Below are positions 50,499 through 62,850 of a DNA stretch of 64,000 nt, piece by piece. The notes under the pieces are model-generated. The model saw only the letters and a list, made by a program, of their open reading frames with translations, did not search any database and was not told where the DNA came from. Position 1 is the first letter of the stretch; every line of letters starts with the position of its first letter. The stretch lies in the NCBI RefSeq assembly GCF_021018895.1, contig NC_079386.1:620001-684000 (forward strand), written 5' to 3'. This stretch comes from Seriola aureovittata (lineage: Eukaryota > Chordata > Actinopteri > Carangiformes > Carangidae). The position numbers and the translations under genes are program-made.

Positions 50499-50785
50499 AC
50501 TCTGACCTAACTCTGGCCTGAGATGGTGCAACCTGCTCTTCTGCTCTCACCCTGAGGGGAAAAACCGTCCCGGACGTCCTCATCACCATCTCTCTTACTA
50601 CCCACGTCATCATTGTTTGTTCAGTATACAGTATACTACATGGTTCAATGGCATTCATTATCATTTAAATTAAATCTTTTTTTTTTTTTAATCCTTTTGA
50701 TTTATTTTATCTTTTTCAAATCAAATATCTGGGACAGTAATGTATTTAATGAAAATACCTTGGTTCTGTGACAGCTACATTTGTG

Positions 50786-52128
50786 CAGAGGTGGACAAAG
50801 TACAAAAATATTGTAAAGTATAAGTAAAAGTACCAATACTTTGATGAAATATTACTCAAGTAGAAGTAAAAGTACTTATCTGAATGTTCAGCATGGTCAG
50901 ACGTTTAAAAAAAAAGTTGGTTTCGTTCGATTGTAAGGAGGGCGCACGGTAAGGCCCCGTAGCTCCCCGCCTATAGTGGAGGAGCAGAGTGCCCTGTAAT
51001 GTTGGGTAGGCAAAGTGCCTCACACTACAACCCTCTCTGTTAACACAGTTGATACATTTGATTTGACTGTAAATTCAAAGACACAATCAAATTGAAACTC
51101 GTGGCAATTTCGACGGTGTAACACCGACTATTCATAGCAGCTAAATTTAACCAAGGCTAATTTCCCCTAGTCTACTCAAGACTACTAGCAACTAACAGCT
51201 AGTAGTAGGGGCTAGCTGCTATGCAAATTTAGCCAATGTCCTACAGACTTAAACAGACTGCAAATTTTAAATTACGCGTTTTGTATTTGTTTGAAGTACG
51301 ATAAACATGCGGACTGTCGGCTGAAGCGACTTCATTTGGTACTTAATGATGTGTCATGTTTGATTATGTTAGCATAGCAGCTAATTAGAATGTGCTGGCT
51401 AGCTGTGGGTTTCTTCTACTGTCAATGGTTGCAGGTGCTAGCAAAAAAATGCCCACGAAATGGGGTGAGCTTGGGTTGGCTATATTAAATAAAACTACTA
51501 ATGAGACAGTAGAAATACTTACCAAAACATGCTTCTGAAGATGTGAAGTGGAGTTGTTGAACGCAGACAGGTACTTCACTGTTGGGAGGCACATCTTGCA
51601 CTGCATGATGATGCTGTTGCCTTTTTTACGCTTGAACAAAAAGAAATCTTCCAAATGTGGCCAAGGATTTTTTTCTGCATCTAGTTCTACAGACTTCGAT
51701 GTTTCAGCTTGAGCTTCATCTATTATTTCTAGGTCCGGGTCTTCTGGACCGCGACCGCTGGCCGTGCCTGCTTTGTCGACCTCCATTCTAGCACTAGAAA
51801 CCAAAGACTTCGCGCTCACTAACCTAGCTTGTCCGCGCGCGCCAGTGCTAATCACATCATCATTTGTCACTGTTGGTTCTGGCCATTGGTTTACGTTTAC
51901 GTTGCTCTATGGTTCTGGCGCGTATTTTTCCCCTGTAGGTTGAATTGTTATTTTTACTCAGTAACAGATAGGATTTATAAAGTAACTAAGTACAATACTT
52001 GAGTCAAAAGGTACTCAAGTAAAATACAAAATACCGATTTTAAATTGTACTTGAAAAATACAAAATACACAAAAAAAGTATTCAATACAGTAACGTGAGT
52101 AAATGTATTTCGTTACTTTCCACCTCTG
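50786..52128 (-). mobile_element. Non-autonomous hAT element (1343 bp) with perfect 8-bp TSD
   Basis: Ends CAGAGGTGGACAAAGTAC and, inverted, CAGAGGTGGAAAGTAACG. The target duplication is catttgtg at 50778-50785 and 52129-52136, an exact match. Sub-terminal regions are rich in gtact/agtac words (actcaagtagaagtaaaagtact on the left, ggtactcaagtaaaatac on the right). The interior keeps one open frame with a BED finger, but no catalytic transposase domain. Confidence 0.93.
51385..51870 (-). CDS. BED-type zinc-finger ORF inside the hAT element (truncated transposase)
   Basis: A 161-residue frame. After an acidic N-terminus (GPEDPDLEIIDEAQAE), residues about 70-115 form a BED-like finger: WPHLEDFFLFKRKKG, then CKMC, and HLQKH as the Cys/His ligands. 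This N-terminal DNA-binding region is typical of hAT transposases and ZBED proteins. The RNase-H-like catalytic domain and the dimerisation domain are absent; after HLQKHV the frame runs into apparent intron or spacer sequence. It may be the first exon of the parental transposase. Expression is unknown. Confidence 0.6.
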   Translation of the reverse strand: MTNDDVISTGARGQARLVSAKSLVSSARMEVDKAGTASGRGPEDPDLEIIDEAQAETSKSVELDAEKNPWPHLEDFFLFKRKKGNSIIMQCKMCLPTVKYLSAFNNSTSHLQKHVLVSISTVSLVVLFNIANPSSPHFVGIFLLAPATIDSRRNPQLASTF

Positions 52129-52319
52129 CATTTGTGGACATTGACATTCTGCAGTGTTGTGGAAATATTGTATTGTATTGAACTAATTCATAACAAAGAG
52201 TCACACCATGCAGCCTGGCACTAATTTTATGTATACAATATGAAATAACAGTGACTTAATTAATAAATATATTTAAATACAAGTAAAACTGAAAAGGCTT
52301 TGGTTGAAAGTGATAAGAC

Positions 52320-52990
52320 TAGGGCTGTCCGAAACGATTATTTTTTAAACGATTAATCTAGCGATTATTTTTTCAATTATTCGACTAATCTAACGATTTT
52401 TTTTTTTAAATTAACCTAACAGTAATTTTATTGCAATTATTTTCCAGTTAGTCATTTAATATAACAATTTGCCCCGTCCAACATCTTGACTCGCTGCACC
52501 AGGGTGTTTCCTCTTTATGTGCTAGCACATAAAGAGGAAACACGAGCTCGTGCATGACTGACGTGCTAGAGTGATATGCCAGATGCGCTTTGCAGAGTCT
52601 GCAGTCTACCGCACTGTTGGTGTCAAGATTAAAGTATTCCCAAACTTTGAGGGACCGTGTACGAGCCTTTTTTGCCGCGTGTTGCTCCACACGCTCCGTC
52701 GTACCGCTGGTAGACGCCGCCGTGTTGTTCAAATAGATTACACAGACGCAAATCATTCACGTAGTCACTGACTTCAATTACGTCACCGCGTTGTCCCAGC
52801 CCGTGCGCTGCGCTTGTATCCGGGTAAACCAAAGACGATGGATATAAACGGTCCCATTAGAAAGTTCCGGTTTTGTTCTATGAACATTTACCCTGTGTGG
52901 TTTTACACGACGCGTCCACACTAAAATTCCACGTCGAATAATTTTTATAATCGACAACGTCGATTACGTCGGATAATCGTCCCAGCCCTA
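52320..52990 (-). mobile_element. Non-autonomous hAT element (671 bp) with perfect 8-bp TSD
   Basis: Ends TAGGGCTGTCCGAAACGATTA and, inverted, TAGGGCTGGGACGATTATCC. The target duplication gataagac (52312-52319 and 52991-52998) is exact. It lies only 183 bp from the end of the 1343-bp hAT element. Sub-terminal direct and inverted copies of cgattaatc-type words are present on the left and of cgattacgtcg on the right. Confidence 0.93.
52448..52756 (-). CDS. BED-type zinc-finger ORF fragment inside the 671-bp hAT element
   Basis: A 102-residue frame with [36 protein letters not shown]. The aromatic VWEYF start and the CRLC pair are BED-finger hallmarks; the distal His pair is degenerate (MHE then a frame change). 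Downstream sequence is unrelated to transposase. It is a remnant of a different hAT family from the neighbour at 51385-51870. Confidence 0.55.
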   Translation of the reverse strand: MICVCVIYLNNTAASTSGTTERVEQHAAKKARTRSLKVWEYFNLDTNSAVDCRLCKAHLAYHSSTSVMHELVFPLYVLAHKEETPWCSESRCWTGQIVILND

Positions 52991-53159
52991 GATAAGACGA
53001 TGAAAAAACAAATCATCATGGACAAAATCTCAGTGTAAAAAATGATCAAAATCAACACATTTTATTTGATATGCTCCATCATAAATAAGTAGTAGGCCTG
53101 TAAGAATACGTAGAAGATGACTATATAAGATATGAACATAGATATGAATATGTCACAAG

Positions 53160-53360
53160 GTGTGTGTGTGTATGTGTTTGGGCTTTGGGTCTGCCCCCCC
53201 CCCCCCCCAAGTCTTTATCAAGACTCTGGCTCTGTGTGTGCTGCTTGACAGATTCCTCCCCAGTACAAAGCCCTCTGGGTAATTTTATCTGACAAGTTGT
53301 AGTATCTGTCACATGCAGCATCAATTTCCTATTAAAAATGGTAAAAAAAAAAAAAAAAAG
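53160..53360. repeat. TG-, C- and A-rich low-complexity runs
   Basis: A GT run (53160-53170), a C run of about fifteen (53195-53209) and an A run (53342-53359). The C run makes the minus strand a G-tract. Confidence 0.8.
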
Positions 53361-53544
53361 CTCAATCTTTTAACTAAGAGACTAGTTTTCCCTTTAACAT
53401 CACAATCAACTGTCAACACGAATTTTATCATATCAACGATCATAGGTTTAAAACCATCTTACTTTTCAGAACATTATCTTCATTGTTTGTTGCTGTTGTC
53501 ATTTGTGTAAATTGATGATTGCAAGCCCTGTAGAAGTCTTATTA

Positions 53545-53850
53545 CTCCACTAGCATAGCGTTTATGAACGCGCGGCGCCAAATCCAGAACGCCGTTTGCT
53601 TGTTCTCATAGCCCAGAGGCACCATGGAAGTGACACTACTGCGCATATTCAGTGGGCTGCATAACGCGGAAGTGACCCAGAAGCCAGAAACTGTTTTGGC
53701 GTATTCGCCAGGCGAGCAATTTCTGTAGACATGAACAGGCGCCATTTTTTTTAGACACAGTATCCAATTCTTATAATACATCCATGGTACCAATCCAGGG
53801 CAACAAGACCACAGTATTAGCCAGCTAGCAATGCAGAGCAGCATATAGCC
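53545..53850 (-). repeat. Dispersed repeat, inverted relative of 49681-49925
   Basis: Read on the minus strand it begins ggattggtaccatggatgtattataagaa and is similar to the start of 49681-49925. It also holds gcatattcagtgggctgc. The open frame is a repeat by-product. Confidence 0.5.
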
Positions 53851-54535
53851 TAACTTCTTAGCCTTAGCTAGCTTCGTAGCTTATCAACCTCTTTGCCCAT
53901 ATTTGGATTAGCTGAGGGTCATCCTGCCAAGACGCCACATGAGTTTCGAAACCCCTCTTCAGGTTGCCGCCCCCATGGCGGATATTTTGAATTAAATGTT
54001 TTCAGCTGTGTTTTTTATTGATCTCAGAAGTGATCTGAGATCAAAAGGAGGACTGAAGGGATATGTTATGTTTACTACTGTATGCTTTGTATGATTAAAA
54101 AGGCAAGTCAGCCTTAAACTGATGATTATGATTGTTTATGAACATTGTGACATGTGAACATTAAACATTGTGACCCTGATTGCCGTTTGAGATTGCAGAA
54201 TGACGTACAGGGACAGACAAGACAGTACAAGTATGACATGTTTAGATAACAGGTTCAGGTCAGAGTGGTGTGAGGAGGGAAGAGGCGGAGTGACCCTGTT
54301 ACACAGAGAATGTGTGTATAAGAATGAATGTCTGAAACAAGAAAGTACTGCATGCTGCTTATACAGGCGAGAGGAGAGCAGGGTGGTCCAGAGCTCTGTA
54401 AGCAATCTCAAACTTATATGCTTCACTATACTTTTAATAAATTAGACGTGTTGAACTTTATCTGTTGTCCTGCATACTTCATCAAACGAACGCACGAGTC
54501 CTGTTCGGTTATATATGGATCTGGACTCAACAGAT

Positions 54536-54743
54536 GAGGCAAGAGCGACGTCTGTCCACCGTCTGCCAGTCAGCCAGTCCAACACTGCGGCCCACAGGGT
54601 GATTGTGGTAAACACAGGAAATGGTCTCTGGTGACGAATCTTCTGCCTCATCTTTATCTATGGTCACCATCATTAAGACACTGACAGGTTCCAACATGAC
54701 TGACAGCGGGGGAGTTCGCTGTGCTTGGTTTTTCTCCTGTGAT
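54536..54743. repeat. 208-bp direct duplicate, copy 1
   Basis: It matches 56220-56427 along its whole length without gaps, with seven or eight substitutions seen (about 96% identical). It contains aggcaagagcgac, cactgcggcccacagggtga and gacagcgggggagttcgctg. Confidence 0.95.
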
Positions 54744-54904
54744 CCTTGAAAGGTTACATCTTTTAGCTTTTGAAAATATGCTTGTTCTGATGTGACTAAA
54801 AGTCTAACCTAAACTACATCAGTTCATACATGGTACTTTTTTGTCCTCGCCTGAAAATGTCATATTTGATAGCCACCGCTAGGATATACTTTATACAAGT
54901 ACAC

Positions 54905-55090
54905 ATGTGTCTCCTCTTGTGGCACCTCTTGTTTCTCCTTGTATTTCTTCTTGTGTCTCCTTTTATTTCTCCTCTTGTGGTTCCTCTTTGGTGTCCACTT
55001 GTGTCTCCTCGTGTGTCTCCTCTTTTGTCTCCTCTTGTTTCTCCCTTTTGTGTCTCCTCCTGTTTCTCTTGTGTCTCCTCGTTTGTCACT
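54905..55090. repeat. Degenerate 15-bp minisatellite (tgtctcctcttgtt)
   Basis: About a dozen diverged units of a pyrimidine-rich motif. The open frames on both strands (LLFLL and KRRHK repeats) are by-products of the period. Confidence 0.85.
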
Positions 55091-55959
55091 TCCTACAACC
55101 AAAAGCAGAAATAATGAAACTAATTTGTTGTGTATCAAATTCACCTTTTAATATTCCAGATGTGCTACTTGTCACGTCTGCTGCTCTGGGCTACAAGATG
55201 AGTTAGAGGAAAAACCTACAGGACGAGGAGGAAGAGGTCGAGGAGACCCGGGGAGAGAGCTCAGTGCAGAGCTTGAGCACAATCCAATAAAAACTTACTT
55301 TAAAAGTAAAAGTCACATATTAGAACGGACACAAATAAACGTCTACAAGTGTTTGTTGTCACACTTTATTTTACAGCTGACTGATAAGACGTAACAAGTT
55401 CTACTTTGTATCAAATTAGACAAAACTAACTTTAGACAGTAAACAAACACAGTTATACCCTATTTAGATAACATTACACCAAAATAGGGAACTAAATAGG
55501 AGAACCTAATATACTTTTAGACACATTTTACAAGTACATAGCTAATGAGAAATCAAATATAGTCATATCAGATCCACAATAGGATCAGATCAGACACTGT
55601 TCTACAACCCATTGCTGTGACACATCACATTGAACACTTCCATTTTGGACCTATGAAGCTTCATTAGACAACACACGTTATTAGATAAATGCAATGCCAT
55701 ATTATATCAGTTATATATTATTTAGCCTTTATTTAAGAAAGTTTCTCTTTCTTACAGCTCATTAACCTGGAGAACCTGGTCACTTTCACACTCATGGCAA
55801 CTACAAGTCAGGAACTCTGTTTGTAACACTGTCCTCATTGACCTTTTAACAAAACCATATGTGTGTGTGAATTCTCTGACCCATCTCTGAGCAGGTTGCT
55901 GCATTTTATATCAATTCCATCACTCGCCTCTCCCCTGGACTGCTCTCGATGCCTTCGGC

Positions 55960-56427
55960 TGATTAAAAAAACAGCCAAATTCAATCAGATTCAAGAAAAT
56001 GAGCGACTCCTGGAGTTGCTGGCCGCAGGAGCCTCCTGCATTCCCAACAACAACCTCATCACCCTCTGCCAAACCCAAAGCACGGATCTGTCCCACACCT
56101 GCTCCGTCGGAGCCCTGGACCATCGTTCAGGGTGACAAGAAAGGAGGTAAAAGCTCTTCTTGCAACGTTACTCCACCACCGGGGTCCATCCATTTGATCA
56201 ACAGGTTTGATGTACTGGGGAGGCAAGAGCGACATCTGTCCACCGTCTGCCACTCAGCTAGTCCAACACTGCGGCCCACAGGGTGATCGTGGTAAACGCA
56301 GGAAATGGTCTCTGGTGAAGAATCTTCTGCCTCATCTTTATCTATCGTCACCATCATTAAGACACTGACAGGTTCCAACATGACTGACAGCGGGGGAGTT
56401 CGCTGTGCTTGGTTTTTCTCCTGTGAT
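55960..56427 (+). mobile_element. Possible LINE ORF1-like fragment plus 208-bp duplicate, copy 2
   Basis: A plus-strand frame from 55999 has PWTIVQGDKKGG and INRFDVLGRQ, words like those of gag-like LINE ORF1 proteins in fish. It runs directly into the second copy of the 208-bp duplicate (56220-56427). The first copy lacks the ORF1-like part. Classification is tentative. Confidence 0.4.
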
Positions 56428-56439
56428 GAACACAGTGTA

Positions 56440-59000
56440 TGGTCTATCACATTTTCAAAATAAAATAAAATTCATTACACTGACTTAAAGCTCTACTTCA
56501 AAGTAAGAGTACTTCATATAAATGTAGTGGAATCAAAAGGACAATATTTGTCTTTTAAATGTAGTGAAGTAAAAGCCATAAGTTTATTAGGTTAGTTATA
56601 AATACAAATACTGAAGTACAGCACTCAAGCAAATGTAATTGCATCACTTATACTTGGTGCACCACACATTTATTATTGCCAACAATCCAAGTTACCCAGT
56701 GTTTATCCAGTAATGCTGATTAAATGGCAAAAGTTTTTTTTCTCTGAGGTTAAATTTGAAAATGTGGTGAAAGTGCAAACTATCAGGTTTGAATAAACCG
56801 TCACTGGAGCTAGTGATTTTGGTGCTTTTTAAACTGGATGCTTTTCTATGTTGCACTTTTATGACTGATCTGAAATTTGGACACGTATGTCTGCACAGTG
56901 AGCAGCCTCAGAGATGTTGGTAGATTCAGCCAGTTGGTCTTTAGTCAGGTTTAATCCATCCCTCACACAATCAAACCTGAGTTACTAGGCTATCCGTATG
57001 CGGTCATACTGTATTTTCTTCTGGTGGAAGTTGGCAACCCTGTACACAGCATCAGGCGGGAGAAAACGGAGGAAGCTGCCGCCTGCTTCAGGGGCGGCAG
57101 ACAGCAGCTGGGTAAAATCACATGGCTGTGTGACTGTTTCATATTTTAAGGGGATAAAGTTTGTTTTTTACTTTCTGTCTATCCCACATCCAGTGGTGTA
57201 GTCTCCTTTATTTTGGTGGGTATACTGCGCTATCCCATTTACAGTATATCACTGAAGGTGAAGGCTAAATAACAGAAACACCTAATATACACTACATCCT
57301 CCACAGTGATCAACTGGTTCAACAACTGTCTAAAACTATTTAAATAACAAATTTCCAACTGACTTTAACTGACTTTGTACTTTTATCTGAGAAAATTTTA
57401 CACAGGGATTTTACTTGTACTGGAGTTAGTGTCCGTTCACCTGCTGACGTGCTGACATCAGTGTAGAGTCTCATCTCCAATTGCTGCTCTGAACACAGTT
57501 AATGTTGCTGTTGTCACAGGTCTGAGGGGTGCAGACAGGTTTATTAACCAAAATTACAGACATGAACAGACGACGTGAACAAACCCTGAACTAAACAGAC
57601 GAACCGACACAGACAAAGGGAAGCACAAAGACTATACAGACACAGGAGGCGAGGTGATTGCACACAGGTGAAACACATCAGGGCGGGGCAGGCAATCACC
57701 ACACAGAAACAAGACCACGACAGGAAGCAAAAACACTGAGACACACAAGGAACCAAATTACAAAATAAAACAGGAAGTGCGAAAAGTCCAAAACAAAACT
57801 AACAAAAAGTGTCTGCCATTGAAAAACATGACAGCTGTGTTCTTCATCACAGTGTCTAACTACCTGCTGTACATTTAAACTTACACTAGTTCTGCTCCAG
57901 CACCCAGAGCTCTCTGCTCCTTTTAGCGACTTTCAGTAACTCAGCAGTTGTTAACATGCTCCGCTCATTAAATACGCACACATAAATGTATGATGTTGAC
58001 GTTTAAGTGATTTAGTAGAATTTAGCCTGTTCCTGCGGCTGTTGTCCAGATAGATGCGTCAGTAACTTTTCTTTTACAAGTGAGACAAAGAGACTGTTTG
58101 ATCCAGAACCAGCAAGTTCAGGATCCACTGCCTAATACTGTATTTATTTTAGCATATTCATATTTATCCTTACTATTTATTATACACACACAACAGACCC
58201 AGCATGTTTGAATATAAAGAACTTGTATGATCTAAACTAATTGTCCTCTCACATGTTTGTCTGTATAAGGACCAGAATTCCAGTCCAGTCCTCCCAGTGA
58301 CGGACCAGCACCTGCCTTTTCTTCTGCGTCTCGCCTCATCAACCATCAACAAACACATTACATTAACACCAGTATTATCCCTGCACATCCTGCTCATCAG
58401 GTGTTTTGTCAACACTTTGTTGTTTTATTTTTTTAATGTGTATCTATGTATATCTATCTTTTTGACTGTTGCAGTATTTTACCTTTTTATTGCTATTTCC
58501 TGTTAATATGTTTATTGTATACTGCACCAAACACCAAGCCAAATATGTTGTAAGTAAAAACCTACCTGGCAATAAACCTTACTCTGATCCTGCCTTTGTG
58601 ATGATGTCATCATCCCTTCTTCATGCTGCTGTAGCCTGACACCCATGTGTCATGCAGTATCCCCTTGCCTTCACATTTTTATTGGAAAATAAAAACATAC
58701 TGTTTGTACTACAAGTACTCATAATTTGTTTCAGTGCTATCAACAATTTTATCTATCAACAATAAATGAACATATGAATAATAAATTATAAGGAACATGG
58801 GGAAAACATATATAATATGTGTAAATAACATAACATTTTCTCTATTCTCCATAAAAGTGTGTGCAATGTAAAAGACAACTATACTGCAATACTATAGCAA
58901 CATTTAAGTGTTTCCTTCTAAAAAACAGATAATAATGGGAAATAAATAATTAATGGAAAATAAATATTGAAGATAAAAAAAAAATACAGTAACATTGAAG
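56440..59000. other. Intergenic with repeat fragments
   Basis: 56480-56640 has gtagtgaagtaaaag-type words resembling the hAT repeats near 22 kb. 57540-57830 resembles a common dispersed repeat (cacatcagggcggggcaggcaatca, caaaataaaacaggaagt). 58300-58590 ends tacctggcaataaacctta, a typical fish LINE/UTR tail on the plus strand. No exons are recognised. Confidence 0.4.
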
Positions 59001-60252
59001 TGCTTAAGAACTGGTAAACTGAAGTTTAAAGTCAAATCAAGAAGGCCCCAATCACTTATTTCTTAATTCTTTTTCGGTTGTAAACAAAGAAATTGTGAAG
59101 GACAGATCATGTTCAGCAATGAACATGAACATACGCATTTTCTGATCGCAGACACGGTCAGTCATTGATGACTGAGTGTCAACTGTAACTGTCGCTCCTG
59201 GTAACGTAGTTGTATGTTGGAGTGCGCGGGCAGCAGCTTTATGACTGGAGTCCAATTCATGAAGAAAGAGCACTTTTTGTTTTACTGCTCCTGGCAGATA
59301 GCAGCTTCCTGGAGCACACTGTGCAGAAACAAGCGCCCGGCTCCTTCAAGCCGCTGGATCCTACAACTGCCAGTGTTGCCAAGATCCGCCAAGCCCCGCT
59401 CTGCTTCTGACAACCTGACCACACTCTGCCACATAATGAAGCCACTTCCATTTAGCAAACCAAGTTGGTGTAAATGCATGGCTGAAAGGTTCTTTCCCAA
59501 AAGGTCTGGCCGGAAAATTGAAGTTGGATGGCTGGCAAGGCTCCTCATATGCCGCCAAGTCACTCCTAGCCTGACACCTTTTAGCAGCAGGCTCCTCAGT
59601 GTTGGTGGTGCTAATGCTGATCTACTCTGGCGGGTGCTGTAGCAGCAGTGTCTGTCTCTGAGGAAATATTACAACCAAACGAAAACGATGCTGATAGAGC
59701 TGCTCTCTTGGGAAGGCTGGACTTCATATGTGCTCTCTTTAGCTGGTGGTTTGCCAAAAAAAAAACCTGCAATACACTTTTCCTCCTTGAGATTTTATCA
59801 TTCGATTAGCTAGCAATGCTACAGCAGCAGGATGTGGTTAGTAGAGAGTTTACATAACCTGCTCAACACTGCCTCTGATTGGCTAATAATCGTTGTCTTC
59901 CCTGGTTGGATTGGTTGGGTAGAACTGGTCATATCAAGACTACAAGAACATTATGCTCTGCCATGGGTTTACAGCGTATACCTGCGTATCACATAGACTT
60001 CGCCACTGCCCACATCTCCCTACCATCCTCACAACTTCTCACATAGTGACCTACACTATGTTAATTAGCTTGATTGTTACCTACCAGAAGTGAACTTATA
60101 TTTAGCATGTACTGTATATAAACTTTTTATCAATACTATCAAGCATTCAACTCATGCTGCATTCACTTGCACTTGGATATCATAATTTCACTCCTCAGAG
60201 TCTCTTTAGAGTCTCTTCAGATTTATAGTTAACAATATCATCAACAACCTCA
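59001..60252. other. Intergenic, one unexplained 142-codon frame
   Basis: 59214-59642 (+) is open for 142 codons, including WCKCMAERFFPKRSGRKIEVGWLARLLICRQVTPSL. I recognise no family, codon pattern or splice context. It may be an old repeat or chance. Confidence 0.25.
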
Positions 60253-60661
60253 CATTGTGTAAAGCACCAAAAATGAATTTTCTCTACTTAACAAATGTAT
60301 AACAATGTCAAAAGTTCCTATGAGAGGAAACCATATGTCTGAATATAATTTATTCTGACCTCCTACTCAATTCCTGATTTCTATTTAATTATTATTTTAA
60401 TGGCTCGATTTTATGTATTTTTTTTGTCATGTTATCTTATTTCAACATTTCAATCCTGTTTTTGTATTTGTGGTTAGGAAAGGAGTATTTATCATCCAGG
60501 TGTTAAAAATAAAGTTAGTTTTAAAAAATCCTAGTGTACATGCAGTCACATTCTTTTCCTAAGTCCTTATAAATTCTCCTTCACATCTTTCCTTGACCTC
60601 ATTGCATTTTCCATCGAGGTCGAGGATTAGAAGTAAGGAAAGGAGATTAGTTTGACTTTTT
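60253..60661. repeat. Dispersed ~400-bp repeat, copy 2
   Basis: Same orientation as 3544-3923. Between ttgaaaaaa/ttttaaaaaatcc and ttctccttcacatctttcc it has about 50 bp more (tgcagtcacattcttttccta), so one copy carries an insertion or the other a deletion. Confidence 0.75.
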
Positions 60662-60699
60662 GCCAGCAGTCCATGATTGAATGTTTAATGCTTAATTAT

Positions 60700-61202
60700 A
60701 CCTTACAGCACATCTGTGTGGAGTCAGCCGTCTACGTGTCTCCGACTGCCACCTACCGGCGGTGTGTCCTATAACATCCTGTTCCTAAAAGGAGTTTTAT
60801 TCTGAAGGTTGTGCCCGGAAGTCCTACTCTTCATGCAGTCTGAAGGAATTGACTGTGGCATGAGACTGAGCCAGTCGTCCGGGGGAGCGCCAGGCAGTGA
60901 GTGTTGGTGTGGATATGAGAGGAAGTCTGATGTGTTAACCTAGTAGTGAGCCGGTGTACAGGCCGCTGCACAGCAGCATCCATCTGAGCGGGACTGACTG
61001 ACCGGCCCGGCGGCTGCTGTCGCTACCTAATTGGCTAGCTAGCTACCTATCCTAAACCTGCTAACTTTACCAGTTTGAGGCGGTTTACAGGGCGAGCAGT
61101 GTGGGAAAGGCGGGGCCTCCGGCTAGTACGACTCGGTTTACAGCTGCCCTGGAGAGCTTAGCAGCCCGCTTCATTTTCCGGACCAACATCCTGCTGAGAT
61201 GG
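60700..61202 (+). promoter_or_regulatory. Probable CpG-rich promoter and first exon of an unidentified gene
   Basis: G+C and CpG content rise sharply from about 60720 to 61200. An ETS-type site CCGGAAGT lies at 60815-60822. The segment ends with ATGG (61199-61202) followed by a strong donor GTGAGT, so the coding sequence may start with one codon plus one base before a long intron. No later exon was identified in the remaining 2.8 kb. An alternative is a non-coding first exon. Confidence 0.5.
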
Positions 61203-62331
61203 GTGAGTAGACTGCTAGCTAACCAGCTCTCTCAGAACCGAGTTAGCCAACCACAACTGTTGTCATCATTTAATTGAACCGTCAACGGTTATAATGAAAA
61301 CGCCACGCATGGGTGATTGTTGACATTATGTATTATGCATTAAAGCCAGAATAGCATTTCGTTGACCTGCATAGTTTTCTGCTGTATTATTCAGTCATAG
61401 GGAAAGCTGACTGTGGCTGAATCGTGTGTACGTGCGCGCGTCCGCCTCAGTGCTCGGGTGGGGTAGCTTCCCTGACTCCATCCTCTATCTGCTCCCAGTG
61501 GTCGTCTGGCTCGTCGTTTTTCCCTTTAACTCTGTGAATATTATAAACTGTCAGTGCCTTTGTTCGTGCCTGGTGTGATTGAGCTGGGACCGACGTGGAG
61601 GTCTCAGCAGCTACATGAACGTACATCCCCTGATATGGCAGTGATGGTGTAGATGGCACTTCTCCATCTCCACAGCTGTTATGCAATAGGATCCAGCAGC
61701 CCACTTTGTGTTGCTGTTTATACTGCACTGCTCTCTATAGTGCTACTGTTTGTACTGGTTATTGATGATAGACACAACACTGGTTACTGATTGTTTGAGT
61801 GCGGCATCTTCAGTTCAAGTTTAATACAAATTGACATTAACAGCCTGCTTCAGACTCTCCAAACACATTAGTAAACCAGTCTCCCTGTGAGGCAGTGGTG
61901 TTCCTGAATGCAATCATGCACTCATGTTGTCATATAAGACATCCAGGGATGGAAGGATGGATGTGTGGGTTGTGTAGTGCACCAGCAACTGACAGAAACA
62001 ACCAGGTCACTGCAACAGCGTCTGCAACCCAGCCCTTATGCAATATATCATCACCTGGTTTGTAGGTACAATGGTGGAATGAGCTTTAAGACAACTGCCT
62101 GTGTTACTACAATGATTCTTACCATTACCTTATTCTCTGCTGATGATCAATAGAGAAAGTAGTGTGTCAGCTTCTGCACTAATTAGAGTGCAGTCTGGAG
62201 CAAATCTTGACAGGTCAGTCCTAATCAGGTTTTGCTGAGAATGTAGACTGTACAGACTGAATTGGCAGTGCTGTCAATCAAAATGAATAAGCATCACTGT
62301 GTATAAAACACATATACTGTATTGAAGCTAG

Positions 62332-62850
62332 GAATGCCCCGATCACGTGTTTTTGCCACCAATACCGATCATATGTGCTGATACCAATCATTTTTTTGTG
62401 TTTTGTTATAGCAGCAACAAGTATCCTACAGTAAGGACAACTAAATTTCACAACGTTATAATTAATTCATTGATTAATTAAATGTGTTAATTTATGTGAA
62501 TGAACACAATTATTAACAGACAGAGAAATTATTAAGCCTATTCAATGGGCTAAACAGTGCAAATAGTCAAAATAGCAAATAAAAGCCAATATGTCTCATT
62601 AACTCAGTTGCATTGTACAAACTAAAGAATAATAGGATTTCAAGTCAGATACAGGCTGCATTGACAATGTATGTATTTTATTTTGGCATTGCAAATGGCG
62701 TACGTTATATCAGTCTCACCGACTTTATCAAAGTTCCACGCGGCCGACATGTTGTTTTATTTTGGTGGCCTGTCGCGCGCCGTTGCACTGAACAAGGTGG
62801 GAGGCGGGACTAGACTACACAGCACACAGTGCTTCTCTCTGCCGCAGGAA
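62332..62850. mobile_element. hAT-like element remnant
   Basis: The left side starts aggaatgccccgatcacgtg and taccgatcatatgtgctgatacc, resembling a common vertebrate hAT terminus with repeated ccgatc words. 62690-62840 (gcgcgccgttgcactgaac, ggtgggaggcggga) resembles the interior of such elements. A matching right terminus is not found, so it is probably truncated. Confidence 0.45.

Noticed and set aside
59214..59642. 142-codon plus-strand frame as a gene
   Set aside because: No family, no splice structure and no supporting neighbours; noted only as an unexplained frame.
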